In this document: in pieces, positions 7,127 through 16,900 of the stretch
Numbering within the stretch: the first letter of the stretch is position 1
Layout: each line of letters opens with the position of its first letter
Assembly (NCBI GenBank): GCA_021647685.1
Contig: JAKIUH010000001.1
Coordinates: 1-52,156 of the forward strand
Reading direction: 5' to 3'
DNA: 52,156 bases
Source of the DNA: Bacteroidales bacterium
GTDB taxonomy: Bacteria; Bacteroidota; Bacteroidia; Bacteroidales; NBLH01
Translations under genes and position numbers: made by a program
The notes under the pieces: generated by a model
What the model was told of the DNA's origin: nothing
Databases searched by the model: none
Seen by the model: only the letters and a program-made list of their open reading frames with translations

Positions 7127-8239
7127 ATGAAAATATTTATATTTTTACTTCTATTTTCCACAATTTTAACGGCATGCAATACAGCCGATAATAATAACCG
7201 TAAAGATGAATATGCTGTAATTGCTTATTACCACTCGGCAGATACCCTAATTGACGAAACAGGTATTCAGGCTCAAAAACTTACTCACATAAATTATGCA
7301 TTTGCTAATATTCTAGATGGAAAAATTACAGAAGGCTCAAAATATGATTCGCTAAATTTTATAAAATTAAATACTTTAAAAACAAAAAATCCGGACTTAA
7401 AAATCTTAATTTCAGTTGGCGGCTGGGCTTGGTCGGGTAATTTTTCCGATATGGCTTTAACAGATAGCAGCCGTAGCATTTTCATTAAAAGCTGTATCAA
7501 ATTCATCAACAAATACCGGCTTGATGGAATTGATTTAGACTGGGAATATCCGGCATTACCGGGAAACAATAACAAACACCGACCCGAAGATAAAACAAAT
7601 TTTACGGCATTGCTAAAAGAATTAAGACAAGCTTTGGACAATAATACTGAAAAAAACAAGAAAAAGTATTTACTGACAATAGCAGCCGGCGCATTTCCTG
7701 ATTATGTAGCAAATGTTGAACTAAAAAAAATAATTCAATACCTTGATTTTATTAATTTAATGACCTATGATTTTACCGGTGGCTGGAATAAAGAAACAGC
7801 CCACCACACAAATTTGTATATACAAGATACAATTAATGATAAAATTTCTGTAAAGAAAGCTGTAGATTCTTATTTACTAAATGATGTACCTACAAACAAA
7901 ATAGTAATAGGTGCAGCTTTTTATGGTCGTGGGTGGACAGGGGTAAATCCCGATAACAATGGCTTATATCAACCTGCTAAAAGCGGTTTAGAGTTCTCTT
8001 ACAAAGATTTGGTTGAAAACTATATTAATAAAAACAACTATATTTCATATTTTGATACCACTGCACAAGCTCCCTATTTGTGGAATCTAATTGACAGTGT
8101 ATTTATAACTTATGAAAATCCGCAATCTATAAAAGCAAAATGCGATTATGTTAAAGAAAATCAACTTTTAGGAATTATGTTTTGGCAATATACCGGTGAT
8201 TATAAAAATGAATTATTAAATGCAATATCTTTAAATTAA
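7127..8239 (+). CDS. GH18 family glycoside hydrolase, lipoprotein
   Basis: A 370-residue protein with a lipoprotein signal ending LTAC at Cys17. The GH18 barrel is clear: strand motif LKILISVGGWAWSG at about 91-104 and the catalytic DGIDLDWEYP at about 133-142, giving the DxxDxDxE motif with Glu140 as proton donor. NLMTYDF at about 210 and MFWQYTGD near the C-terminus also fit. GH18 enzymes cleave chitin or other N-acetylglucosamine-containing glycans. As a surface or periplasmic lipoprotein it may degrade external chitin or trim glycans; no binding module is attached, so the substrate remains open. Fifteen bases separate it from cysE. Confidence 0.9.
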   Translation: MKIFIFLLLFSTILTACNTADNNNRKDEYAVIAYYHSADTLIDETGIQAQKLTHINYAFANILDGKITEGSKYDSLNFIKLNTLKTKNPDLKILISVGGWAWSGNFSDMALTDSSRSIFIKSCIKFINKYRLDGIDLDWEYPALPGNNNKHRPEDKTNFTALLKELRQALDNNTEKNKKKYLLTIAAGAFPDYVANVELKKIIQYLDFINLMTYDFTGGWNKETAHHTNLYIQDTINDKISVKKAVDSYLLNDVPTNKIVIGAAFYGRGWTGVNPDNNGLYQPAKSGLEFSYKDLVENYINKNNYISYFDTTAQAPYLWNLIDSVFITYENPQSIKAKCDYVKENQLLGIMFWQYTGDYKNELLNAISLN

Positions 8240-8791
8240 ATTGAACGATTACATTTTTATCAGAGCAATATCAAAGATAGTAAGCAGATTTAAAAATTGA
8301 AATTTCCGTCATTAATTTAACAGACACATTTAATATTCAACACTCAATACTAAACAATTATTTTTTATGCGTAATTATTATTTATTGAGTGTTGCTTATT
8401 GAATATTTGTTCTTGCCCTTTCATGAAGATAGTTGGTAGATTATTCTCCTTATAATAAATTAGGTTATTATTACAATTAAGTCTTTTCTTCTTTATCCGG
8501 CTCGTTATTTACATCTACAAGCTGTACTTATCATAACTTGCGAATGCTAAATTAATAGTTTGCAGATTTAAGCGATTACTTCAACTTATCAAGTAATTAT
8601 CAATACCTTATCAATTAGATTAGATATTTAATCAATAAAGACACCTTTGATGTTTAGATAATCCTTAATTTGCATCAAAAAAGAACAGAGAACAGCTAAA
8701 ACCTAAACCTAAATAATTGATTATTAAATAATTTATCATAATTAAAAAAGCAGCAAACTAATCAATCTATTAATTTAAAGAAAGTTAAGTT
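8240..8791. other. 552-bp intergenic region
   Basis: No gene was found here. It contains the interrupted inverted repeat at 8331-8408 and, near 8646-8672, TTTG and TTAATTTG boxes that resemble a promoter but with a spacer of only 15. If that promoter is used, the downstream operon has a leader of about 110 bases. No riboswitch or small-RNA structure was recognised. Confidence 0.5.
8331..8408. repeat. Interrupted inverted repeat (possible hairpin or small element)
   Basis: The left arm has AATATTCAA then CACTCAATA (8332-8349). The right arm has TATTGAGTG and then TTGAATATT (about 8384-8407), with a few unpaired bases between the two blocks. The spacer holds a further weak match, AATTA. It could end transcription of the GH18 gene or be a small inverted-repeat element. 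Confidence 0.5.
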
Positions 8792-10651
8792 ATGAGAACA
8801 ACAAAGAGTTTTTTAATGTTTATTTTTATTTTTGTTTTTGCGGCAAATATTTTTGCACAAAAAGAAAAATCAACAAAGTCAGATCCAAACGTTCCAATTT
8901 TTGAAATTAAAAACGATTTAGGTCAAACAGTTTTTGCAGTCTATCCGGGCGGAGTAAAAATTTTTGTAGATAGTAAATTAAAAGCAGCCGGCGGCGGTTT
9001 TACCGTTGGAAGTTTAAGTACCGGTAAAGCGGCAGGCGGTGATATTTTATCTGTTAGTCCCGGAAATGTTAATATCTATATTGACACTTCATCAACTTTA
9101 AAAGCAGCCGGTGGCGGTTTTACTGTTGGAAGTTTAAGCACTGGTAAAAAAGCATTGGGCATTGCAGAGAACTATCTTACTGTGAGTCCTGATAGTACCA
9201 GAGTATATATTGATGAAAAAAGTACAGCTGGCTTTGCTGTTGGTAGGATTGGTACAACAGTTGGGATTCAAAACTTTATGCACTTAAAAAAAGATAATTA
9301 TTTCATCGGGCAAAAAAGTGGCGAAAAAACAACAGGTTTGTACAATCTTTTTTTAGGCTATGAAAGTGGATTTTCTAATACAAATGGAACAAGTAATACT
9401 TTTTTAGGATTTCAGACCGGTTACTCAAATACTTCCGGTAGCCGAAATATTTTTATAGGAGATAATTGCGGCTATTCAAATACATCAGGTAACTTTAATA
9501 CATTTGTAGGAACCAATGCCGGAGTTAAGAATACCACGGGTAGTTTCAGTACTTTTTTAGGTTATCAAGCAGGACGAGAAGTGCAAACCATTGGTTATAA
9601 CACTTGTATCGGATACAATAGTGGTGCAGGAGGTGCAAGCGGTAATAACCGTGCATTTTTAGGATACAGTTCAGGAGCAAGCAGCACAGGTGATGATAAT
9701 ACCTATTTAGGAGCCGAAGCCGGGTATTATAGTGCTGCCGGTGCAGGCAATGTTTATATTGGTACAGGTGCCGGTAGAGTAGGAACAGGAGATAATAACA
9801 TATTTATTGGAAAGTTTTCAGGATATAGTGCTCCCGGCTCAAATAATATTTTAATAGGACCCGGTGCAGGGTGGAGTCTGCAAAGGTCTAATATATTAAT
9901 TATTGATAATTCATCTGATACAATTAATCCTCTTATTATAGGCGATTTTGTTAACCAAAAATTAAGGTTTGGTGCTGATGTTAGTGTTGCTCAAAATTTA
10001 GGAATAAATAGGGAAGCATATACAAATGCATCATTAGGTGTTGATGGGGCCAATAATGGTTGGGGTGTATATTCTACAAAAGGAACTTCAACCGGCTATA
10101 ACTTTTTTGAAGGTAATCTTGCTATTGGAACAACAAGCAATGTGAGTTCTTATGAGCTTTCTGTTGAAGGAGATGGATATTTTTCTGGTAATCTCAATGT
10201 TACGGGTAATGTTAATGCTGCAAACTTTCCTGCACCATCGGATATTCGCTTCAAAAAAAACATCATAACAATCAATGGTGCTTTAAATAAAATACTTAGT
10301 ATCAGAGGAGTTTATTACGATTGGAAAGTTGATGAATTCAAAAACAGAGGCTTTACAAAAGACAAGCAAATTGGAGTTATTGCCCAAGAAGTAGAAAAAG
10401 TTTTACCGGAATTGGTTAAAACTGATGATGACGGATATAAAGCAGTTACTTATGATAAACTTACCGCTGTATTAATCGAAGCCGTAAAAGAACAACAAAA
10501 GCAAATTGAAGCCTTAAAATTAGAAAATCAGAAACTTACTCAAAAAACATCTGAGATTGATGAATTAAGAGCGGAACTTACCGAGCTCAAAAAATTAGTT
10601 CGTGACATTGCCGGACAGAATTTACAGGATAAAACAGAATCGGCTCAATAA
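8792..10651 (+). CDS. Secreted protein with beta-roll repeats and C-terminal S74 chaperone domain
   Basis: The 619-residue protein has a signal peptide (about 1-22, ending IFAQ). It then has an N-terminal region with LKAAGGGFTVGSLSTGK occurring twice. About eleven 17-residue repeats of the form N-T-F-L-G-x-x-x-G-Y-S-N-T-S-G follow (roughly 185-365). The C-terminus is an endosialidase-type intramolecular chaperone domain (peptidase S74): PSDIRFKKNI at about 482-491 with candidate cleavage serine 483, IGVIAQEVEKVLPE, and a terminal coiled coil. In known S74 proteins this domain trimerises the preceding stalk and cuts itself off. This suggests a trimeric fibre at the cell surface. It is the first gene of a three-gene unit and paralogous to the gene at 11757. 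Confidence 0.85.
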   Translation: MRTTKSFLMFIFIFVFAANIFAQKEKSTKSDPNVPIFEIKNDLGQTVFAVYPGGVKIFVDSKLKAAGGGFTVGSLSTGKAAGGDILSVSPGNVNIYIDTSSTLKAAGGGFTVGSLSTGKKALGIAENYLTVSPDSTRVYIDEKSTAGFAVGRIGTTVGIQNFMHLKKDNYFIGQKSGEKTTGLYNLFLGYESGFSNTNGTSNTFLGFQTGYSNTSGSRNIFIGDNCGYSNTSGNFNTFVGTNAGVKNTTGSFSTFLGYQAGREVQTIGYNTCIGYNSGAGGASGNNRAFLGYSSGASSTGDDNTYLGAEAGYYSAAGAGNVYIGTGAGRVGTGDNNIFIGKFSGYSAPGSNNILIGPGAGWSLQRSNILIIDNSSDTINPLIIGDFVNQKLRFGADVSVAQNLGINREAYTNASLGVDGANNGWGVYSTKGTSTGYNFFEGNLAIGTTSNVSSYELSVEGDGYFSGNLNVTGNVNAANFPAPSDIRFKKNIITINGALNKILSIRGVYYDWKVDEFKNRGFTKDKQIGVIAQEVEKVLPELVKTDDDGYKAVTYDKLTAVLIEAVKEQQKQIEALKLENQKLTQKTSEIDELRAELTELKKLVRDIAGQNLQDKTESAQ

Positions 10652-10678
10652 ATTTTATAATAACAAACTTTTATTATC

Positions 10679-11752
10679 ATGATAAAGCGATTATTCAAAT
10701 ACAGTTTATTATTGCAGGGCATACTTTTTTTATGTCCTACAATAAATGCTCAGCAAGTTATTGTTTCGGATGCTGCCGAATTTAATCTTGCCGTAGCAGG
10801 AACAGTGGATATTAATGCAGATTTGATTAATAATTCACCTAATGCGCTGCTCTTAGGAACATTTGCCTTTTCAGGAAATACCGAACATGAAATTGGTGGT
10901 ACGGCACCTATTGAATTTAACAATCTTTCAATTAATAATTCGGCAGGAATTCGTTTGTCCACCGATATTATGGTAACAGGAAATCTTGATTTAATTGCCG
11001 GTACCGTTAATTTATTAAACAGTAATGTTACTATTGGAAGTAATGCAAGCCTTTCCGGTAGTTTTTCGCCAAATGTAATGCTTATTGCTGATGGTTCAGG
11101 ACAACTTAAAAGAGAAATTGCCGGCTCGGGAACCTACTTATTTCCTGTTGGCGATACTTCTAATCTTACAGATTACTCTCCGGTTAGCCTAACCTTTAGC
11201 TCAGGAACATTTACCAATGCAGTAGTGGGGGTGAATTTAAAAAATGAAAAACATCCGGAAAACACAAGTGTTAATGATTATTTAAATAAATATTGGACCC
11301 TTAGCGGAAGCGGACTCTCCGATTTTTCTTGTACCGCAACTTTTACTTATAGTAATGAAGACATAGTTGGCTCAGAATCAAATCTTTGGGGAGCAAAATG
11401 GGACGGTAACCAATGGACTGTCCTCAATCAGGCTGCTATGAATACATTTAGCGGTACTATTAATAGTTTTTCAGACTTTACGGCTGGTGAAAAAAAAGTC
11501 CTATCTGTTGAAGATGAACTTTTGCCGGATGATGTAAAAATTACAGTTGAAGGAAACAATATTATTATACGCTCAGATGCTGTTAAATTAGAAAGGGCAG
11601 AGATTTATAATTTATCAGGACAATTAATTTATAGTAAAGATTTATCACAGAATACGGTCAATGAATTAAATTTCAATGCCCGCCCTAATTATTATATTGT
11701 TAAAGTATATTCCGACAAACAAACAATTAGTAAAAAAATCTTTAAAAACTAA
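10679..11752 (+). CDS. T9SS-sorted surface protein, function unknown
   Basis: The 357-residue protein has a signal peptide (about 1-25, ending TINAQ) and a C-terminal type IX secretion sorting domain of type A (about 280-357: VTVEGNNIIIR-like start, AEIYNLSGQLIYSKDL, YYIVKVYSDKQTISKKIFK). The middle is beta-rich with Asn/Ser/Gly-rich repeats (FNNLSINNSAGIRLSTDIMV, GSGTYLFPVGDT), a pattern frequent in Bacteroidota surface proteins but without known catalytic residues. The T9SS domain predicts export across the outer membrane and anchoring or release. It lies between two S74-type fibre genes, 27 bases after the first and 4 bases before the second, so the three products probably act together at the surface (inference). 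Confidence 0.82.
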   Translation: MIKRLFKYSLLLQGILFLCPTINAQQVIVSDAAEFNLAVAGTVDINADLINNSPNALLLGTFAFSGNTEHEIGGTAPIEFNNLSINNSAGIRLSTDIMVTGNLDLIAGTVNLLNSNVTIGSNASLSGSFSPNVMLIADGSGQLKREIAGSGTYLFPVGDTSNLTDYSPVSLTFSSGTFTNAVVGVNLKNEKHPENTSVNDYLNKYWTLSGSGLSDFSCTATFTYSNEDIVGSESNLWGAKWDGNQWTVLNQAAMNTFSGTINSFSDFTAGEKKVLSVEDELLPDDVKITVEGNNIIIRSDAVKLERAEIYNLSGQLIYSKDLSQNTVNELNFNARPNYYIVKVYSDKQTISKKIFKN

Positions 11753-11756
11753 TGTC

Positions 11757-13589
11757 ATGAAAGCAACACTACACTTTATTTTTGTGCTTCTTTTTTTAAG
11801 TAGCACATTCATTGCTTATTCGCAGAATAAGGAAGACGCAGAAAGTTTAAAATCCGATCCCAACACGCCAATTTTTGAAATTAAGAATGATGCGGGACAA
11901 ACCGTATTTGCAGTTTATCCGGGAGGTGTAAAAATTTTTATTGATAGCAAATTAAAAGCTGCCGGCGGAGGTTTTACCGTGGGTAGTCTCAGCACCGGAA
12001 AAGCAGTAGGTGGTGATATTTTTTCGGTTAGTCCGGGAAATGTAAATGTTTATATTGATAATACTTTAAAAGCTGCAGGTGGAGGATTTACTGTTGGCTC
12101 ACTCAGCACCGGAAAAGCTGCCGGCGATACCATTAATTTTTTGGAAGTAACTCCGGATAGCACCAGAGTTTACATAAATGAGAATAGTAATGCAGGATTT
12201 GCGGTAGGTAAGCTGGGTGCTACCATCGGCAGGCAAAATTTTATGTATCTAAGAAAAGATAATTATTTTATTGGACATAATATTGGAAGTAAAACTACTG
12301 GTATTCGTAATGTTTTAATTGGATATGAAGCCGGTTCTAATAATACAATATGCTCTGATAATATTTTCTTAGGCTACCAAACCGGATATTTTAATACATA
12401 TGGCGAAAACAATATTTTTATTGGAACTAGAGCAGGGTACAATAATTCATCACAAGCAGAGAGCAACAACTTTGAAGCAGACAATAATGTTTTTATCGGT
12501 AATTTAAGTGGATATAATAATGTATTGGGTTTCCAAAATGTTGCTATTGGGGCTGAAAGTGGATATAATAACAATACCAATTATAATGTATATATTGGAT
12601 ACCAAGCCGGTAGAGCAAATGTTTCAGGAATTCAACAGGTTTTTATCGGAGAAACAGCCGGTCTTAAAACAACAGGCAGAATGAATACTTTTATAGGAAG
12701 TAGTGCTGGAAAAAATACTGTTTCAGGCACTGATAATTGCTTTATGGGAACATTAACAGGATGGGCTAGCAGAGAAAACAGCAGTCAAAATACTTTAATT
12801 GGCTCTCAATCAGATTGGAGAAATGGTACCACAGGAAATTACAATACTTTTTTAGGCTTTAAAGCAGGTGCGACTGACAACTGGAGTTCTAATGAAAATA
12901 TTGGTCAATACAATGTTTTATTAGGATATAAAGCAGGTGCCCGCAATGGAAATGACCTTGGAAATAATAATATTTTAATAGGTTATAATGCGGGGTATAA
13001 TATAACAGGAAGTAATAAATTATACATAAACTCAGGTAGTGGTATCCCACTAATCTATGGCGAGTTTGATAATAAACGTATAGCCATTAATACAACAAAT
13101 ACAAACAGTTACACTTTTTATGTAAACGGCTCTGCCGGAGGAACAGGTAATTGGAATGCCAGTAGTGATCGAAGATTAAAAACAAATATTACGTCTATTC
13201 CCGACCCTTTAAATAAAGTAAAAGCTCTTAATGGTGTTAATTTTTATTGGAAAGATAAAAAAACAAGAGGAAATAAAGCTCAAATTGGATTTATTGCTCA
13301 GGATGTAGAAAAAATACTTCCCGAAGTTGTAAACAAAAACGGAAAATACTACTCCATGCAATATGCGCCTATTACAGCACTACTTGTTGAAGCCATAAAA
13401 GAACAGCAAAAACAAATTGAAAAGCTTACAAATAAACTGGCTGAACTTGAAAACCAAAATAAAGACTTAAAAGTCCAAGTTTCTGACATACAAGATTTAA
13501 AATCAGAGGTAGAGGTTTTAAAAAATATGCTCAAACAAATACTGCCGGAAAACGAACAATTAAAGAACAAAGCAGAAACTGCGAGGTAG
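11757..13589 (+). CDS. Secreted protein with beta-roll repeats and S74 chaperone domain (paralogue)
   Basis: The ATG at 11757 is chosen because it begins the signal peptide (MKATLHFIFVLLFLSSTF, ending IAYSQ) 4 bases after the previous stop; an upstream start would lie inside that gene. The 610-residue product mirrors the 619-residue protein at 8792. It has the same N-terminal segment (PIFEIKNDAGQTVFAVYPGG, then LKAAGGGFTVGSLSTGK twice) and 17- to 20-residue IGYxAG/FLGYxTG repeats. Its C-terminal S74 domain has SSDRRLKTNI at about 469-478 (candidate serine 470) and IGFIAQDVEKILPE, then a coiled coil. The repeat region has diverged while the ends are conserved. The stop codon TAG is part of an inverted-repeat end. 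Confidence 0.85.
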   Translation: MKATLHFIFVLLFLSSTFIAYSQNKEDAESLKSDPNTPIFEIKNDAGQTVFAVYPGGVKIFIDSKLKAAGGGFTVGSLSTGKAVGGDIFSVSPGNVNVYIDNTLKAAGGGFTVGSLSTGKAAGDTINFLEVTPDSTRVYINENSNAGFAVGKLGATIGRQNFMYLRKDNYFIGHNIGSKTTGIRNVLIGYEAGSNNTICSDNIFLGYQTGYFNTYGENNIFIGTRAGYNNSSQAESNNFEADNNVFIGNLSGYNNVLGFQNVAIGAESGYNNNTNYNVYIGYQAGRANVSGIQQVFIGETAGLKTTGRMNTFIGSSAGKNTVSGTDNCFMGTLTGWASRENSSQNTLIGSQSDWRNGTTGNYNTFLGFKAGATDNWSSNENIGQYNVLLGYKAGARNGNDLGNNNILIGYNAGYNITGSNKLYINSGSGIPLIYGEFDNKRIAINTTNTNSYTFYVNGSAGGTGNWNASSDRRLKTNITSIPDPLNKVKALNGVNFYWKDKKTRGNKAQIGFIAQDVEKILPEVVNKNGKYYSMQYAPITALLVEAIKEQQKQIEKLTNKLAELENQNKDLKVQVSDIQDLKSEVEVLKNMLKQILPENEQLKNKAETAR

Positions 13590-13725
13590 TGTCTGTCCAT
13601 AAAGTTAAAAGATTTATAAAGTTCGAGTTCAAGACCTAAAAAAATGCAAGCCACAGTATACTAATGTGCTCGAAGATTTGCATCTTGTGCAACAACGCAG
13701 AAATCGGACTGTAGAGACAAACCCT
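13587..13725. mobile_element. One-ended remnant of an inverted-repeat element
   Basis: TAGTGTCTGTCCATAAAGT (13587-13605) matches the end of the element at 24484-24583 (TTAGTGCCTGTCCATAAAGT read inwards from its right end). The matching opposite end is missing here; only internal, vaguely complementary sequence follows (for example AAAGTTCGA against TCGGACT). The left end supplies the stop codon of the preceding gene. Length is uncertain. Confidence 0.5.
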
Positions 13726-13755
13726 AAGTAGATATTGTACTCAATCAGTAATTTT

Positions 13756-13790
13756 AAAGTCGTTAAGTTTTTTTAAACTTAGCGACTTTT
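13756..13790 (+). terminator. Rho-independent-type terminator of the S74 operon
   Basis: AAAGTCGTTAAGTTT and AAACTTAGCGACTTT form a stem with one mismatch around a short T loop, followed by more T residues. It lies about 165 bases after the last gene of the operon, beyond the element remnant. Confidence 0.7.
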
Positions 13791-13952
13791 TCCATAAAAA
13801 TAAATGCTTTTCCCAACAATAAATCAGATTGAAATATCAAAAAACACTATTTTTTTATCAAAAAAGGATTATTCTTAAAACTTATTCCATTATCTTTATG
13901 GATTAAAATAAATAGCATACTTTTTGTAGCTATTATATAACAAAAAATTATA

Positions 13953-16900
13953 ATGATGAACAAATTTTATCTGTTCTTTACACTATTTTTATTTCCGCTT
14001 TTTATTAAATCACAAATTAATAAAGACGGCTTACCCTTAGTTCAGATATATACAACTGACCAATATGAGGCACATGGCGAAAACTGGGCAATTGTTAGAG
14101 ATAATAAAGGCATTATGTATTTTGCCAATAATTACGGATTGTTACAATATAACGGTACTAATTGGAAACTATTTGAAAATCCATACAGTCCGTATATACG
14201 TTCATTAGAAGTTGATGATAAAGGAAGAGTATATTATGGTGCAGCAAATGATTTTGGAATGATTTTACCTGACTCTATAGGAAACTTAAAATATTTTTCA
14301 ATTTCAAAAGCATCAGCAGTAGATACACTTGGCTTCAATAATGTTTGGAATGTAAATATTGTTGGAAATTATATTTACTTTCAGGCATACGAAAATATTT
14401 TTAAATATAAACTACCCATTAATATTAAATCGCCGGACGAGATTAAAAAAAACATGAAAATATTTACGCCTAAAAGTTATTTTCATTGGTCTTTTAAGGT
14501 AAATAATAATTTTTATGTTCGCGAAGCTGATAAAGGCTTGTATATCGATAAAAATGACAGCTTAGTTTTTATCAAAGGAAGTGAGCTTTTTGCAAATCAA
14601 AAAATTTACGTAATGCTTCCTTATAAAGACGATGCATTACTTATAGTAACCCGCGAAACCGGTATTTATATATATGAGCCGGGAAATAAAGAAACACCTT
14701 TTAACTTAATGGATTGGGATGTTAATGAAACATTGATTAACAGCTATATATACGGAGGAGTTTCCATAGCAAAAAATTTATATGCAATTTATACATTAGC
14801 AAATGGTATCATTATTTTTAATGACCAAGGAGATATTATCAATCATTATACTCAAAATAATTGTTTACCACACGCTACAATACTTTCAATAAATTATGAT
14901 GATAAGGAAGGTTTATTGTGGTTTACAAGTAATAAAGAAATTGGAAATATTAATCTTGCCAGCCCCATCAGACAATGGTTACCATCAACAGGACTACAAG
15001 GAATTGTTTATGATGTAATTCGTTTTAATAATTACTTCTATGCAGCAACTAATAATGGTATTTATTTTTATGATGTAAATAATGAAGGCTACGCAGCCTT
15101 TAAAAAAATACAGGGTCTAGATATTCGTGTTCGGGATTTAGAAATATTTCACGGTGAAAGTTCCGATAAACTGTTAGCGGCAGCAGAAGGTGCTGTTTTT
15201 GAAATTACCGGCGAACAAGCAAAAATGATTGATAATTCAGGAATTGTTCAAAAATTAAAACAATCTCAAATAAATCCCAATTTGGTTTATATAGGCTATC
15301 TTAATGGATTTGCTTATGCTGAATATGATACTGAAAACTGGACACTTAAAGAAAAAAACCCTTATATAAAAAATTCGATAATTGATATCTACGAAGATAA
15401 TCAATCTGAAATATATTTGGGTAGTGAAGTTGGGGGTATTATTAAATTAAAAAACCCATTAGATTCTATAATTATTATTGACTCAGCCAGAGGTTTACCC
15501 ATAGAAGGTTCACAATTTAAAATTTTTAATGTAAATAATGATTTAATTGTTGCCGCCTATAAAGGTTTGTTTAAAATTAATAAAGAAACAAATTATGCCG
15601 AGCCTTACAAAAAATTAGGTACTGAATTTACAATGGGAAATTATGGCATATTTAATATTAGTGAAGACAACGAAGCTATCTGGTTAGGAGCATATTCTAA
15701 TGATTTAAGCCAAAGTAAATGGCAAGGAATTATTAAATTAAAAAAAAACGATTCAGAGAAGTTTATAAAAGAGCAAAATCCATATAATATTCTTCCTCCA
15801 AAAGTTCCGTATGTATTATTTACAGAAAAAAATTATTTATGGGTAGCTAATGCAAAAGGTTTTTTTAAACTCAATAAGAAAAAAGAAAAAAATTACTCAT
15901 TAAAATTTTATACCGTTATAAGTAAAGTTACCACCGGCGCAAACGATTCTTTGTTGTTTGCAGGTAATTATACCGGAGATAGTGTTTTTTACATACAATC
16001 AGAACAAGAAGTTCCTGTTTTAGCATTTAAACATAATCAAATGACCTTTGAATATGCTGCCGGATTTTATGAACAAGAAGAAAAAACTCAATACAGTTAC
16101 CGTTTACTTGGATTTAACAATCAATGGTCAAAATGGACCACCGAGCATAAGTTTACCTACACAAATATACATGAAGGCGATTACACATTTCAAGTTAGAG
16201 CAAAAAATATTTACCAAACAGAAAGCGAAATTGCAAATTATAAGTTTACAATTTTACCTCCATGGTACAGAACCCCATGGGCTTATATATCATATGCAGT
16301 AAGTGCATTTTTACTTATATGGCTAATTGTAAAATACAATACCAAACGTTTAAAAGAAGAAAAAATACGTTTGGAACTTCTGGTTGCTGAACGTACACGT
16401 GAAATTAAAGCACAACATGATAAAATTGCAGAATTGCATAAAAATATTATGGACAGCATTTTTTATGCACGTCGCATTCAAGAAGCACTTATGCCACCCA
16501 AAGAATTTTTGCACGAATTATTGCCCGAGCATTTTGTGTTATTCAAGCCGCGCGATATTGTAAGCGGTGATTTTTATTGGGCAACAAAACACGATGGTAA
16601 AGCCATATTAGTAGCAGCAGACTGTACAGGACATGGTGTTCCCGGTGCTTTTATGAGTATGTTGGGCATATCTTTTTTAAATGAAATTGTAAATAAAATC
16701 GAGGATCTGGAAGCTCATAAAATATCAAATGAATTACGTGCAAACGTAAAAAAATCATTACGCCAAACGGGTAAAGAAAATGAAGCTAAAGATGGAATGG
16801 ATATAGCACTTTGTATTATTGACTATGAAAATATGCAAATGGAATATTCAGGTGCTTTTAATTCCTTATACCTAATTCGCAAGGGAGAGCTTATAAAATA

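Noticed and set aside
8792..13589. Prophage tail-fibre genes
   Set aside because: S74 domains suggest tail fibres, but both proteins have signal peptides, a T9SS gene lies between them, and no other phage genes are nearby.
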